The notes under the pieces: model-generated
The model's database searches: none
What the model was told of the DNA's origin: nothing
What the model saw: only the letters and a program-made list of their open reading frames with translations
Translations under genes and position numbers: made by a program
DNA from: Planctomycetota bacterium
GTDB lineage: Bacteria; Planctomycetota; GCA-002687715
Direction of reading: 5' to 3'
NCBI GenBank assembly: GCA_002687715.1
Contig: NZBC01000052.1
Coordinates: 1 to 33,104, forward strand
Length of the DNA stretch: 33,104 bases
Shown: piece after piece, positions 8,883 to 17,921 of the stretch
How the letters are laid out: every line of letters starts with the position of its first letter
How positions within the stretch are numbered: position 1 is the stretch's first letter

Positions 8883-9883
8883 GCGGAACCCTCCGCCACG
8901 GCAGTGATCAGCTCGTCGGAGGAGCACGTGGCCGCACCGAGCTTCATCACGACGAGGCCCGCGGCCGCGTTGGCGAGCCGAGCGGCGTCCCGCACATCGG
9001 CCCCCGAAGCCAGCGCGAGCGTCGCGACGGAGATGACGGTGTCGCCCGCGCCCGAAACGTCGGTCACCTCGTCGGAGCCCGTCGCCGGAATGTCGAAGCG
9101 CGGGGCGTCGCCGGTGAACAACGCCATGCCGCGCTTCCCGCGAGTGATGAGGAGCGCGGGCGCGTCGATGCGATCGCGCAGCATGGCGCCCGCGCGGTCG
9201 AGGTCCTCCATCGTGCGGAGTCTGAACCCCAGCGCCTCCTCGACCTCAGATTCGTTGGGCGTAGCCAGCGTCACCCCGCGGAAGCTCGAGATGCGGTAGC
9301 GCGAATCGACGGTGAGAACGCGATCACCGACCGCGCCCTGCACGACCTCGAAGACCTGGGTGGAGACCGCGTCGTACCCGTAGTCAGAGAGCAGCACCGC
9401 GTCCGCATCGGGCAACCGCTCGCGGACGCGGTCGAGTAGCGCCTCGCACGCACTCTCGGGCGGCGGACCGTCCGGGTCGCGGTCGATCCGGAGCACCTGC
9501 TGTTTCATGCGGTTCGGGTCGCCCACCATGACCCGCGTCTTGGTGATGGTCACGAAGTCCTCGTCGCGCACGATGCCGGTCACGTCGACCCCGCGCGCCG
9601 AGAATCGCGCCATGAGATCGTCCCCGTTGCGATCGGCGCCCACGATGCCGACGGGAGTGACCTCCGCCCCGAGCGCGAGCAGGTTCGCGGCCGTGTTGGC
9701 TGCACCACCCGGGATCAACTCCTCGGTCTGGTACCGGGCCACCATGACCGGCGCCTCGCGGGAGAGCCGCGCCGGTTCGGTCAGCACGTACCGGTCCGCG
9801 ACGAGATCACCGACGACGAGCACCCGGCGCCCCGCGAGGCGCGGCACCAGGGAGGCGAGTCCGTTTGGATTGGGATGTGGCAT
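8879..9883 (-). CDS. rfaE1: D-glycero-beta-D-manno-heptose-7-phosphate kinase (PfkB family)
   Basis: This 334-residue ribokinase-fold enzyme phosphorylates heptose 7-phosphate at C1. It matches the N-terminal half of Hld[13 protein letters not shown] (21-32), the substrate loop LSREAPV (40-46), [10 protein letters not shown] (58-67) and the PfkB signature DVSGAGDTV (275-283) with the catalytic Asp at 281. In many Proteobacteria this domain and the adenylyltransferase are one protein; here they are two genes overlapping by four bases. The lpxK stop lies 20 bases upstream of its ATG. The order kinase, nucleotidyltransferase, heptosyltransferase follows the pathway. Confidence 0.93.
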   Translation of the reverse strand: MPHPNPNGLASLVPRLAGRRVLVVGDLVADRYVLTEPARLSREAPVMVARYQTEELIPGGAANTAANLLALGAEVTPVGIVGADRNGDDLMARFSARGVDVTGIVRDEDFVTITKTRVMVGDPNRMKQQVLRIDRDPDGPPPESACEALLDRVRERLPDADAVLLSDYGYDAVSTQVFEVVQGAVGDRVLTVDSRYRISSFRGVTLATPNESEVEEALGFRLRTMEDLDRAGAMLRDRIDAPALLITRGKRGMALFTGDAPRFDIPATGSDEVTDVSGAGDTVISVATLALASGADVRDAARLANAAAGLVVMKLGAATCSSDELITAVAEGSA

Positions 9884-9903
9884 GGTGCGATCAGGAGCCG
9901 AGC

Positions 9904-10956
9904 TCAGCCCCCATCATCCGCGGTTCGGAGCACGCGTTCCAGGGCAGCGTCCAGGACCTCGTCGCCGTCGGCTTCGAGCGCAACGACCACCTCCAGATAA
10001 TGCAGCGGCAGGCCGGGGGCCGGAAGCGCGGCGAGCTTGGGGCCGTCCTTGCCCGTAGCCAGGATCAGGTCCGCTCCGGCCCCGCGGGCCGCCCGGTCCA
10101 CCGCCGCGAGGTCTTCTGCCGTGTACGGGTGATGATCGGGGTGGGTCCGCAGCCCCACCACGGTCGCCCCGAGCTCCGCGACCGTAGCCTGGAACGACTC
10201 GGGTCGCGCGATGCCGGAGACGAGAAAGACCTTCTGCCCGGCCAGCGTCCCGGGCGGATCGCCCTCCGGCAGCAAGCGATCGGGTGCGTGACGGGACCAG
10301 AGAACCGGCTCCGGCGCACCGTGGCGAAGGAGCAGCTCCCGGGTGCGCGCGCGGAGCGCCTCCGGGACCCCGTCGGCACGCGTCGCGACGACCAGGTCCG
10401 CCCGGCCGACCGCGCGCGGGGGTTCGCGTAGCGCGCCCGCCGGCAAGGTCCACCCCGCGCCGAATGGCCGGGTCGCGTCCACCAGTTGAATGTCGAGGTC
10501 GCGATGGAATCGCAACGCCTGCGCCGCATCGTCCAGCACGGCTACGGTCGGTTTCGGATCGCTCCGCAGAAACGGGGCCGCGGCACGGAACCGGTCCTTG
10601 TCCTGTGCAACCGACGCCTCGGGGACATCGCGGCGCAGGCTCTCCCCCTCCTCATCGAGCCCACTCGCCGCGCTGGCACCGTAGCCGCGCGAGAGGATCA
10701 GCGGTCGCTCCCCTCGCGCTACGAGCCGGCGCGCGAGCATCCGCACGAACGGCGTCTTGCCCGTCCCTCCCACGGTCGGGTTCCCGACGCTGATCACGGG
10801 AATCGCAAGCCGATCTGGTGCCCGACGCTGCGCCGCGGATCGCATCGCCGCGACCGCCCCGTAGACGAACGCAGCCGGCACGAGCGTGCCACGCAGCACC
10901 GCCCACCCCGGACCTGAGGTCTCTCCGCGCAGGAACCGTTCGAAGGCGCGCGCCAT
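9904..10956 (-). CDS. lpxK: Tetraacyldisaccharide 4'-kinase
   Basis: This 350-residue inner-membrane-associated kinase adds the 4' phosphate to the lipid A precursor. It has the short N-terminal hydrophobic helix (about 26-38), the family segment VISVGNPTVGGTGKTP (54-69) with its P-loop, LILSRGYG (about 86-93) and a DDAAQ stretch for the conserved DDGfQ region (Gly replaced by Ala). Length is typical. It is the first gene of the four-gene lipid A/heptose operon. No clear Shine-Dalgarno sequence precedes the ATG. The upstream gap contains palindrome copy 2. Confidence 0.93.
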   Translation of the reverse strand: MARAFERFLRGETSGPGWAVLRGTLVPAAFVYGAVAAMRSAAQRRAPDRLAIPVISVGNPTVGGTGKTPFVRMLARRLVARGERPLILSRGYGASAASGLDEEGESLRRDVPEASVAQDKDRFRAAAPFLRSDPKPTVAVLDDAAQALRFHRDLDIQLVDATRPFGAGWTLPAGALREPPRAVGRADLVVATRADGVPEALRARTRELLLRHGAPEPVLWSRHAPDRLLPEGDPPGTLAGQKVFLVSGIARPESFQATVAELGATVVGLRTHPDHHPYTAEDLAAVDRAARGAGADLILATGKDGPKLAALPAPGLPLHYLEVVVALEADGDEVLDAALERVLRTADDGG

Positions 10957-11002
10957 GTCGCGGCGACGTTAGCACGCCTGCGATCGGCGCGGTTCTTCTG
11001 CC

Positions 11003-11070
11003 GGGAGCGCGGACCTCCAGATCCGCTCCGCGTCCGGACTCGGCTTCGCCGCCGGGGCGGACCTCCAGAG
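11003..11070 (+). repeat. Dispersed palindromic element, copy 2
   Basis: The left arm (11003-11029) is nearly identical to that of the other copies, with core GCGGACCTCCAGATCCGC. The loop GGCTTCGCCGCC is conserved. The right arm is truncated and altered (GGGGCGGACCTCCAGAG). It sits in the gap between the stop of the 11126-11866 gene and the start of lpxK. Confidence 0.7.
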
Positions 11071-11125
11071 ATGACTGCTTCACCCTCCGCGCTGCCCGAA
11101 GGGGGGGAGCCTGGGCATCGGCCCC

Positions 11126-11866
11126 CTACCCGCGCAGACCGCCGAGCTTGCGCTTGCCCTCGCCGGGCTTGGGCTTCTGCCGCTGGGGAGGACGCTTGGA
11201 CGGGTCGAGGCGCTTTCCGGCGCCGCCGGGTTTTCCGGCGCGCTTGCTCTCGGTCAGCCGACGAAGGGCCTTTTCCCACTGCGAGTAGACCTTTACGAAA
11301 CGCTTCTCCGCGCCGCGGGGCTGAATGTCGAGGACGATCTTCTTGCGCTGGATCTCCCCAAAGCGCTCGGCACCCCAACCCTCGGCGGGCGGGAATTCGC
11401 GGAGCAGCTTCCGGTCCATCGTGGTGAGGCCGCCCTGTGCCCCCGCGCCAAACCCGGCCGGGTCCTTGACGCCGGGATCGGTGGGAACCACCTTGGCGGG
11501 GCGGTTGCTGCGGCTGGCCTCGGCGGTCGCGATGGCCTTGCGCAGGGCTCGGCTCTCGTCGCTCGTAAGCTCGCCGAGACGCGTGACCTTCGAGACCGAG
11601 CGGTAGGGCAGGAAGATGAAGCCGTCAGTCTCGCGGTAGTACCACACCCGGATTCCGGTCCTGCGGTGAGACTTGTCGGCCACTTCCTCGTAGCCGTAGC
11701 GGCCCATTCGCTCCTGAAAGCGCCCCGCCGGCGCGACGCCGATGATGGCCGAGCCGTTCTTCAGCTCCACCTGGACGCGCTCGTCCGATTTCGGAGCCGC
11801 GGGCTGTGCGGACAGCGTGGCCGCCAGTACCAGGATCATCGTCGACCAAGAAGTGTAGCGAGACAT
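11126..11866 (-). CDS. Secreted protein of unknown function with basic C-terminal tail
   Basis: Not recognised. This 246-residue protein has a signal peptide ending near LSAQ (residues 1-21). A short beta-rich segment (VQVELKNGSAIIG, about 31-43) looks like the start of a small SH3-like barrel, and an Arg/Tyr-rich stretch (RVWYYRETDGFIFLPYRSV, about 73-91) follows. The last 45 residues are dominated by Lys, Arg, Pro and Gly and are probably disordered and strongly cationic, which suggests binding to a polyanion such as LPS or nucleic acid (inference). GGAGG 7 bases upstream supports the ATG. It lies on the same strand as lpxK, 169 bases away with a repeat between, and is divergent from the ABC genes. 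Confidence 0.7.
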   Translation of the reverse strand: MSRYTSWSTMILVLAATLSAQPAAPKSDERVQVELKNGSAIIGVAPAGRFQERMGRYGYEEVADKSHRRTGIRVWYYRETDGFIFLPYRSVSKVTRLGELTSDESRALRKAIATAEASRSNRPAKVVPTDPGVKDPAGFGAGAQGGLTTMDRKLLREFPPAEGWGAERFGEIQRKKIVLDIQPRGAEKRFVKVYSQWEKALRRLTESKRAGKPGGAGKRLDPSKRPPQRQKPKPGEGKRKLGGLRG

Positions 11867-11960
11867 CGAACGTCCTCCGTGAACTCCTTTCGAGACACGG
11901 CGTCCGCCGCCTTGAACGCCGGTCCCGACCCGCCCATCATGTAAACCCGCGTGCCCGAGA

Positions 11961-13760
11961 ATGTCAGGGCGCAGCCGCCTTTCGTCCCGTCATTCTCCCG
12001 GGGTCGCGCTCGTGTTCCGGTTCCTCGATCAGCAAGACGTCCGCGCATCGCTCGCCGCGCACCGCCCGCGTCTGCTGGCGGCCGGATCGGCGATGATCGG
12101 CCGGGGTCTGCTCGGCCTCGCCGCGCCTTTCTTCATGGGGCGCGCGATCGACGTGATCGTGTCACGCGAAGGCACCGCACCGCTGACCCGCTACGTGATC
12201 CTGCTCGTCGTGTTCGCAGCGTCCACGGCGGTCTGCCAATGGTGGATGCGCTGGCTGTGGATCGGATGGAGCCGCCACGCCGAGCTCCGGATGCGCGACG
12301 AGACGTTCAATCACCTGCTGCACCTCCCCTTGCCGTTCTTCCACCGCAGCCGGACTGGTGACCTGATGAGCCGGCTCACCAGCGACGTGGAGGCGATACG
12401 CATGGGGTACGGACCGGGCGTCATGCACTGTGTCCACCCCATCGTGATGACCTCGGGTGCGCTCGTGTTGATGCTGAGTACGTCGCCGCAGCTGTCGCTG
12501 ATCGCGATGACCCCGCTGGTGTTCCTCTTCTTCACCATGAAGGCGATCCTCCCGACGATCCACCAGCGCGCGCTGCGCGTCCAGGAACGTCAGGCCGATC
12601 TTTCGACGCGTGCCCAGGAGTCGTTCAGTGGCGCTCGGGTCGTGAAGGCGTTCGCCCGGGAAGACCACGAGGAGGAGCGGTTCAGCGATCTGTCGCGCGC
12701 GTTCCTCAAGGACAACCTCGCCCACGCTCGCCGGCGTGGACTCTTCCAGTGCCTCATCGAGTTCTTCGGCGGACTCGGGTCCCTCGTCCTGTTCGTGTTC
12801 GCGGGCCACATGGTCATCGCCGGGACGCTCACCATCGGCGCCTACGTCGCGTTCATGGGGTACCTGAACCTGTTGATCTGGCCGATGATCGCGCTGGGTT
12901 GGACACTGGCGCTGTTCAAGCGTGCGGAAGCGGCCCAGGAGAGGATCTCCGCGCTGCGCGACGAACCGGCGGAGACGGGCGGTGACCACGACCCCGCAAC
13001 AACGGACGTACGCGGGGGAATCGAGATCGATCACCTCACGTTCCGGTACCCGAACACGGACCGCGTCGCTCTCGAGGACATCTCGATCACGGTCCCGGCG
13101 GGTTCGATGCTCGGGATCGTCGGCGCGACCGCATCGGGCAAGACGACCCTGGTGAACCTGATCCAGCGGCTCTACGATCCGCCACCCGGCACCATCCGAC
13201 TCGACGGCACGGACATCGCGTCCCTGGCTGTCCACCGCCTGCGAGGCGCGCTCGCCGTCGTGCCCCAGGAGTCGTTCCTCTTCAGCGATTCGATCGCGGA
13301 CAACATCGCCTTCGGACGTGACGACGCCGACCGCGACGCCATCGAATCCGCGACCCAGACCTCGTGCCTCGACGCTGATCTCGACGCATTTCCGCGGGGT
13401 CTCGAGACGGTCGTGGGTGAGCGCGGGGTCACGCTGTCCGGCGGGCAGCGCCAACGCACCGCCATCGCGCGCGCGGTCTTGAAGGACGCCCCCGTGCTCG
13501 TCCTCGACGACGCGCTGTCGGCGGTGGACACCGAAACCGAGCAGCGCATCCTCTCCCGCCTGCGCCCGCATCTGGGTACCCGCACTTCGATCGTCGTCTC
13601 CCACCGCCTCTCCGCCGTACAGGACGCCGACCAGATCATCGTGCTCGAAAACGGCCGCATCGTGGAACGTGGCGACCACTCGTCGCTCTTGGATGCCGAC
13701 GGCATCTACGCCCGGCTGTGGCGGCTGCAGCGAGAGCAAGAGGAGCTCGACCACCTCTGA
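11961..13760 (+). CDS. ABC exporter half-transporter, subunit with degenerate catalytic site (MdlA-like)
   Basis: This 599-residue fused permease-ATPase has six membrane helices (about 35-320) and an ATPase domain (about 353-590): Walker A GATASGKT (388-395), Q-loop Q436, intact signature LSGGQ (492-496), Walker B LVLDD (513-517) and H-loop H548. The residue after the Walker B Asp is Asp517 instead of the catalytic Glu, as in the first subunit of heterodimeric exporters such as MdlA or TM287. Its TGA overlaps the partner's ATG (TGATG). Such pumps export drugs, lipids or peptides; the substrate cannot be read here. The ATG start has no evident Shine-Dalgarno sequence, and a GTG at 12012 is an alternative. 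Confidence 0.93.
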   Translation: MSGRSRLSSRHSPGVALVFRFLDQQDVRASLAAHRPRLLAAGSAMIGRGLLGLAAPFFMGRAIDVIVSREGTAPLTRYVILLVVFAASTAVCQWWMRWLWIGWSRHAELRMRDETFNHLLHLPLPFFHRSRTGDLMSRLTSDVEAIRMGYGPGVMHCVHPIVMTSGALVLMLSTSPQLSLIAMTPLVFLFFTMKAILPTIHQRALRVQERQADLSTRAQESFSGARVVKAFAREDHEEERFSDLSRAFLKDNLAHARRRGLFQCLIEFFGGLGSLVLFVFAGHMVIAGTLTIGAYVAFMGYLNLLIWPMIALGWTLALFKRAEAAQERISALRDEPAETGGDHDPATTDVRGGIEIDHLTFRYPNTDRVALEDISITVPAGSMLGIVGATASGKTTLVNLIQRLYDPPPGTIRLDGTDIASLAVHRLRGALAVVPQESFLFSDSIADNIAFGRDDADRDAIESATQTSCLDADLDAFPRGLETVVGERGVTLSGGQRQRTAIARAVLKDAPVLVLDDALSAVDTETEQRILSRLRPHLGTRTSIVVSHRLSAVQDADQIIVLENGRIVERGDHSSLLDADGIYARLWRLQREQEELDHL

Positions 13761-15553
13761 TGTCGCACAAGGACGGAGACGATCTCAGCGGGAAGGTGGT
13801 CGACGCGCGGTTGTTGCGACGGCTGCTCGCGTTCGCCCGCCCGCACGCCCGCGGCTTCTTGGGGTCGACGTTCCTCCTCCTCTGCCTCGCGGTCCTCACC
13901 CTGTCCGTCCCGGAGATCCTGGGGTCAGCGGTCGATGAGTACATCGTTGGCGACGAGGCGGAGTCTCTGACCGACGACGCGCGGGGCAGCGGCGTCCGCT
14001 CGACCGCCCTCATTCTCGCCGGGATCGGGCTGCTGACGTTCGGAGCACGACTCGCGCAGATCACACTCACCAACCGGACCGGACAGCGAGTCATCCACGA
14101 CCTCCGCCTCGCGGTGTACTCGCACGTCACCCGCCGGAGCTTGCGGTTCTTCGACCGGAACCCCGTTGGCATGCTCGTGACCCGCGTCACGGGCGACATC
14201 GAGACGTTGAACGAGTTCTTCGTGAGCGGCGTCGATGTCTTGTTCTCCGACTTCATCCGCATCCTCGCGATCATCGGCCTCCTCCTCTTCATCGACTGGC
14301 AGATGGCGCTTGCGACGCTTGCGGTCGTCCCGCTGATTCTGCTCTGGGCGTTCGTGTTCCAGCGCCGCGCCCGGAAGCTCTTCCGTGAGGTGCGCGGCGA
14401 GGTCTCGCGCCTCAACGGCTACATGAACGAGGCCCTGAGCGGAGTGCAGGTCGTGCGTTCGTTCGGGCGCGAAGCGACCATTCAGGCCAAGTTCCAGGGC
14501 ATGAGCTCAGACCTGCGGAACGCACACCTCAAGACCGTGCGCAACTTCTCCTGGTTCTTCCCGGGCATGGAGCTGATCACCGCGATGGGCATGTCCGCGG
14601 TGCTCGTGACCGGGTACCACCTCGTCATCGGCGGACGCATCGCGCCCGGCGACGTCGTGAAGTTCTGGCTCTATCTCACACTCTTCATCGAGCCGCTGCG
14701 CCAGCTCGCGGACAAGTACAACATCCTGCAGGCCGCTGTCGCAGCCGGCGAGCGCGTGTTCCGCGTCCTCGATGACGATTCAGCGCTGAAGATCGCAGAG
14801 ACGCCGACCTCACTGTCGGACTCGCGCGGCCGGGTGCACTTCGACAATGTGCACTTCGCGTACGACGAGGAGAAGCCGGTGCTACGCGGGGTCTCGTTCG
14901 ACGTCGAACCGGGGTCTCGCATCGCGTTCGTCGGCCCGACCGGTTCGGGCAAGTCGACGATCATCAATCTGCTGTGCCGGTTCTACGACCCCGGCGCAGG
15001 TCGCGTCCTGCTCGATGGCAAAGACCTCCGCGACGTGGATCCCCACGAGCTGCGCCGGCGGATCGGCGTCGTCCTGCAAGACGTCTTCCTCTTCGAAGGC
15101 ACCGTCCGCGAGAACCTCACCCTCGGCGCCGATCACCTGAGTGACGAGGTCCTGGCCCGGGCACTCGAAGCAGTGCAGGCAGACGCCGTCGTCGCGCGCC
15201 TCGGCGGGCTCGACGGTCGCATCCGGGAGCGAGGGGCGACCTTGTCGACCGGCGAGAAGCAGCTGCTCGCATTCGCCCGGACGCTCGCCCACGATCCCGC
15301 CCTGCTCGTCCTCGACGAGGCCACGGCGCACATCGACACCGAGTCGGAGATCCTGTTCCAGCGGGCGCTCGACAAGGTCATGGAGGGCCGCACCGCGATC
15401 GTCATCGCGCACCGGTTGTCCACGATCCAGGAATGCGACCGCATCCTCGTGCTTCACCACGGGGAGGTGCGGGAATCGGGCACGCACGACGAGCTCCTGC
15501 GCCAGAACGGGATCTACGCGCGGCTGTACCGACTTCAGTTCGAGGGCGCCTGA
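13760..15553 (+). CDS. ABC exporter half-transporter, partner subunit with catalytic Glu (MdlB-like)
   Basis: This 597-residue protein has the same layout as its upstream neighbour. The membrane domain covers about 30-320 and the ATPase domain 355-595: Walker A GPTGSGKS (392-399), Q440, Walker B LLVLDE with catalytic Glu520 and H551. The signature is LSTGE (495-499) rather than LSGGQ. This is the exact complement of the upstream subunit, so the heterodimer has one competent and one degenerate nucleotide site. The ATG at 13760 is chosen because it overlaps the previous stop; a longer frame from 13718 would overlap the first gene by 43 bases. The 3' end overlaps the convergent M50 protease gene by 19 bases. 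Confidence 0.93.
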   Translation: MSHKDGDDLSGKVVDARLLRRLLAFARPHARGFLGSTFLLLCLAVLTLSVPEILGSAVDEYIVGDEAESLTDDARGSGVRSTALILAGIGLLTFGARLAQITLTNRTGQRVIHDLRLAVYSHVTRRSLRFFDRNPVGMLVTRVTGDIETLNEFFVSGVDVLFSDFIRILAIIGLLLFIDWQMALATLAVVPLILLWAFVFQRRARKLFREVRGEVSRLNGYMNEALSGVQVVRSFGREATIQAKFQGMSSDLRNAHLKTVRNFSWFFPGMELITAMGMSAVLVTGYHLVIGGRIAPGDVVKFWLYLTLFIEPLRQLADKYNILQAAVAAGERVFRVLDDDSALKIAETPTSLSDSRGRVHFDNVHFAYDEEKPVLRGVSFDVEPGSRIAFVGPTGSGKSTIINLLCRFYDPGAGRVLLDGKDLRDVDPHELRRRIGVVLQDVFLFEGTVRENLTLGADHLSDEVLARALEAVQADAVVARLGGLDGRIRERGATLSTGEKQLLAFARTLAHDPALLVLDEATAHIDTESEILFQRALDKVMEGRTAIVIAHRLSTIQECDRILVLHHGEVRESGTHDELLRQNGIYARLYRLQFEGA

Positions 15554-16374
15554 GCCGGCGGCTCGGACCCGGGTTCCAACTCGGGGTCCGGCTCGGGCTC
15601 CGCAGTGTCGTCCCGTTCCCGCAATGGTGACGACCCCGGCCCGACCTCGCCGCGCTGCATGTTCTGCAACCACGCCGCGACCCGCCGCTCCTCCGCGCGA
15701 AGGCACACGCGCCGCCACTCGGCCTCGCCGAGGAGGAACACGAGGATCCCGATCACCGGCAGGATGAGACTGATCCGGATGAACCCGAGCGCAAGCGGCG
15801 AGAGCACCATGAGCGCCGCCAAGAACCTCCCGATCCCGACCGCGATGCGGGTCGCGGAGAGGTCGGACATCCGGAGGTTGAGGAGCGCGCGCAGGAGCCG
15901 TCCGCCGTCCATCGGAAACGCCGGCACGAGATTCAGGGTCCCCAGGGCCAGGTTCGCCACGAGCGCGATTGAGAGTGGACCCGTCGGCAACCACCCGTCC
16001 CAGCGCCCCCATTCCCAGGCCAGAGGCGCGAGGATCGCAGCGAGAACGAGGTTCGTCCCAGGACCCGCGAGGCCGATCATGAACTCCTCGCGAGAAGTGC
16101 GCGGCGGCTCCATCCGCGTCATCCCGAAGAACGCGTGGAGATAGACGTCGTAGACCGGCACGCCCATTCGCCGTGCGGCCAGCGCATGTCCATACTCGTG
16201 GGCGACGACACAGACGATGGTGAGCAGCGCCGCGCTCATCGTCCGCACCGCGGCCATCACATCGTGGCTCGAGATGAAGAGGAACAGCCCGAGGAGAAAG
16301 AGCGCGAAGAACAGCGTGCCGTTGCAGCGAAGGGGGATGCCCCAGAGATTCAGGAGGTGAAAGCGCTTCGACAC
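15535..16374 (-). CDS. Site-2-type membrane metalloprotease (M50 family)
   Basis: This 279-residue polytopic protein cleaves substrates within the membrane. Zinc site: HEYGH at 59-63 in a hydrophobic helix, with the third-ligand motif NLVPAFPMDGGR about 90 residues later. GLAGPGTNLVLA, typical of the family, lies between them. The first helix is at about 20-37. There is no CBS or PDZ domain. The C-terminal tail (about 245-279) is acidic and made of repeated E-P-D/E-P pairs, so probably disordered. The start is GTG, with GAGG about 11 bases upstream. The gene converges on the ABC operon and is divergent from the small membrane protein gene. The physiological substrate is unknown. Confidence 0.9.
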   Translation of the reverse strand: MSKRFHLLNLWGIPLRCNGTLFFALFLLGLFLFISSHDVMAAVRTMSAALLTIVCVVAHEYGHALAARRMGVPVYDVYLHAFFGMTRMEPPRTSREEFMIGLAGPGTNLVLAAILAPLAWEWGRWDGWLPTGPLSIALVANLALGTLNLVPAFPMDGGRLLRALLNLRMSDLSATRIAVGIGRFLAALMVLSPLALGFIRISLILPVIGILVFLLGEAEWRRVCLRAEERRVAAWLQNMQRGEVGPGSSPLRERDDTAEPEPDPELEPGSEPPAQAPSN

Positions 16375-16458
16375 GGGGCGGTATGTCCTCGGACCGGCGA
16401 GGCACCCTTGATACCGGAATCCGCGCGGCGATGGAATCCCCGCCGCAGCGTCCGTACC

Positions 16459-16635
16459 ATGCGGCCGATGCCGACGCTGGGTCGAGGGTTGCAGGTCCTG
16501 GGCCTGCTCATGACGGGTTACGCCGCAGTTTCGGCGTTCTGGGTCGATTTCTCGGAGGCCGCCATGTTCACGTGGGGTCTCGGCGGCTTCGCGATCTTCT
16601 TCATCGGCTCCTCGCTGCGCGGGAGGTCCGAATGA
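16459..16635 (+). CDS. Small two-helix membrane protein
   Basis: The 58-residue product has two hydrophobic segments (about residues 11-28 and 36-52) and a basic end (LRGRSE). No family was recognised. Its TGA overlaps the ATG of the transporter gene as ATGA, the coupling used by other operons here, which is the main argument that it is real. It may start at the second Met (16468). Its role is unknown; it could be a small partner of the transporter. Confidence 0.6.
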   Translation: MRPMPTLGRGLQVLGLLMTGYAAVSAFWVDFSEAAMFTWGLGGFAIFFIGSSLRGRSE

Positions 16636-17921
16636 CCCGATCTGGCGACCCCGGACCGCCCGCGACCCGCGAGAAAGCGTCGTGGTGCATCTTCGACTTC
16701 GCCAACTCTTCGTTTACCACGGTGATCGTCACCGTCGTCTACGCGCGCTACTTCGTGAAAGTCGTGGTCCCGGACGGCAGCTGGGCCGGGGTACCCGCCG
16801 ATTCGTGGTGGGCGGGCGCGGGCGTCGTGTCCAACGTCCTGGTCATCCTCTCCGCGCCCGTCATCGGCGCGATGGCGGACCGGCGCGCCGCGAAGCATCG
16901 CTACCTGCTGGTGACGACGCTCGTCTGCGTCGGTGCGACGGCCCTCCTCTCCGTCTGGGGCGCGGGGGCGGTCATCGCAGCGCTGTTGTGCTTCATCATC
17001 GCCAACATCGCGTTCAGCTCCGGCGAGAACCTCGTTGCCGGGTTCCTTCCCGAGCTCGCGCCGCCGGATCAGATGGGGAGACTCTCCGCCTACGGATGGA
17101 CCGTCGGCTACTTCGGCGGTCTGCTGGCGCTGGTGCTCTCGCTCCTGCTCGTGAACCTCGGCGGTACCCGCTGGGTCCCCATCGCCACGGCCGCCTTCTT
17201 CGGAATCGCCGCACTCCCCACGTTCCTGTGGCTGAAGGAGCGAGCCCAACCCAAGCCCGGCCGGGTTCGCATGCTTGCCGCCGCGTTCGGCGAGCTGAGC
17301 ACGACCTGGCGGGAGCGCACCCGTTTTCGCGATCTGTTCACATTCCTCGGGGCGATCCTGCTCTTCCAGGGCGGGGTCGCCGTCGTGATCTCGTTCTCCG
17401 CGATCTACGCCGAGTTCGAGATCGGGATGAACGAGACCGAGATCATCGGGATGTTCATGGGACTCCAGATCGCGGCGGCGGGCGGAGCGTTCGCGTTCGG
17501 CTGGATCCAGGACCGCGTGGGCTCCCGCGCCGCGCTGCTCAACTCCCTTGGATTGTGGATCGTCGCCGTGACCATCGCGTACCTGGCGCGAACACCGGGC
17601 GCGTTCATCGCCGCCGGCTTGATCGCCGGCGCCGCCATGGGCGCCAGCCAGTCCGCCAGCCGCGCGCTCATCGGGCTCTTCTGCCCGGCCGGGCGCGAGG
17701 GTGAGTGGTTCGGACTGTGGGGACTCGCGACGAAGGGCGCCGCGGTACTGGGACTCGCGTTCTACGGTGTGCTCATGGCCACGACCGGAGATCGACGCCT
17801 GGCCATCCTCGCGACCCTCGCCCTGTTCGTCCTGGGCGCGATCGGGGTCATGCGGGTCGACGTCAACCGCGGCCGACAGACGGCACAGGATGCTGAAGCA
17901 CCGCCGCTACCGTCTCTCTGA
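16632..17921 (+). CDS. MFS transporter, UMF1 (Atg22-like) family
   Basis: This 429-residue protein has about 12 membrane helices. The N-terminus SWCIFDFANSSFTTVIVTVVYARYF is the hallmark of the UMF1/Atg22-like branch (D-x-A-N-S-x-F-x-T). It is followed by MADRRAAKHR in the first cytoplasmic loop and a conserved GWTVGYFGG segment. Related eukaryotic Atg22 proteins export amino acids from vacuoles; bacterial substrates are not known. GGGAGG 6 bases before the ATG and the ATGA overlap with the small membrane gene fix the start; the frame is open further upstream to 16383 but that part does not look coding. The 3' end overlaps the convergent receiver gene by 59 bases. Confidence 0.9.
   Translation: MTRSGDPGPPATREKASWCIFDFANSSFTTVIVTVVYARYFVKVVVPDGSWAGVPADSWWAGAGVVSNVLVILSAPVIGAMADRRAAKHRYLLVTTLVCVGATALLSVWGAGAVIAALLCFIIANIAFSSGENLVAGFLPELAPPDQMGRLSAYGWTVGYFGGLLALVLSLLLVNLGGTRWVPIATAAFFGIAALPTFLWLKERAQPKPGRVRMLAAAFGELSTTWRERTRFRDLFTFLGAILLFQGGVAVVISFSAIYAEFEIGMNETEIIGMFMGLQIAAAGGAFAFGWIQDRVGSRAALLNSLGLWIVAVTIAYLARTPGAFIAAGLIAGAAMGASQSASRALIGLFCPAGREGEWFGLWGLATKGAAVLGLAFYGVLMATTGDRRLAILATLALFVLGAIGVMRVDVNRGRQTAQDAEAPPLPSL

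Noticed and set aside
12162..13754. Minus-strand open frame of 530 codons inside the first ABC gene
   Set aside because: It is fully antisense to a gene with all ABC motifs, and the translation lacks any motif.
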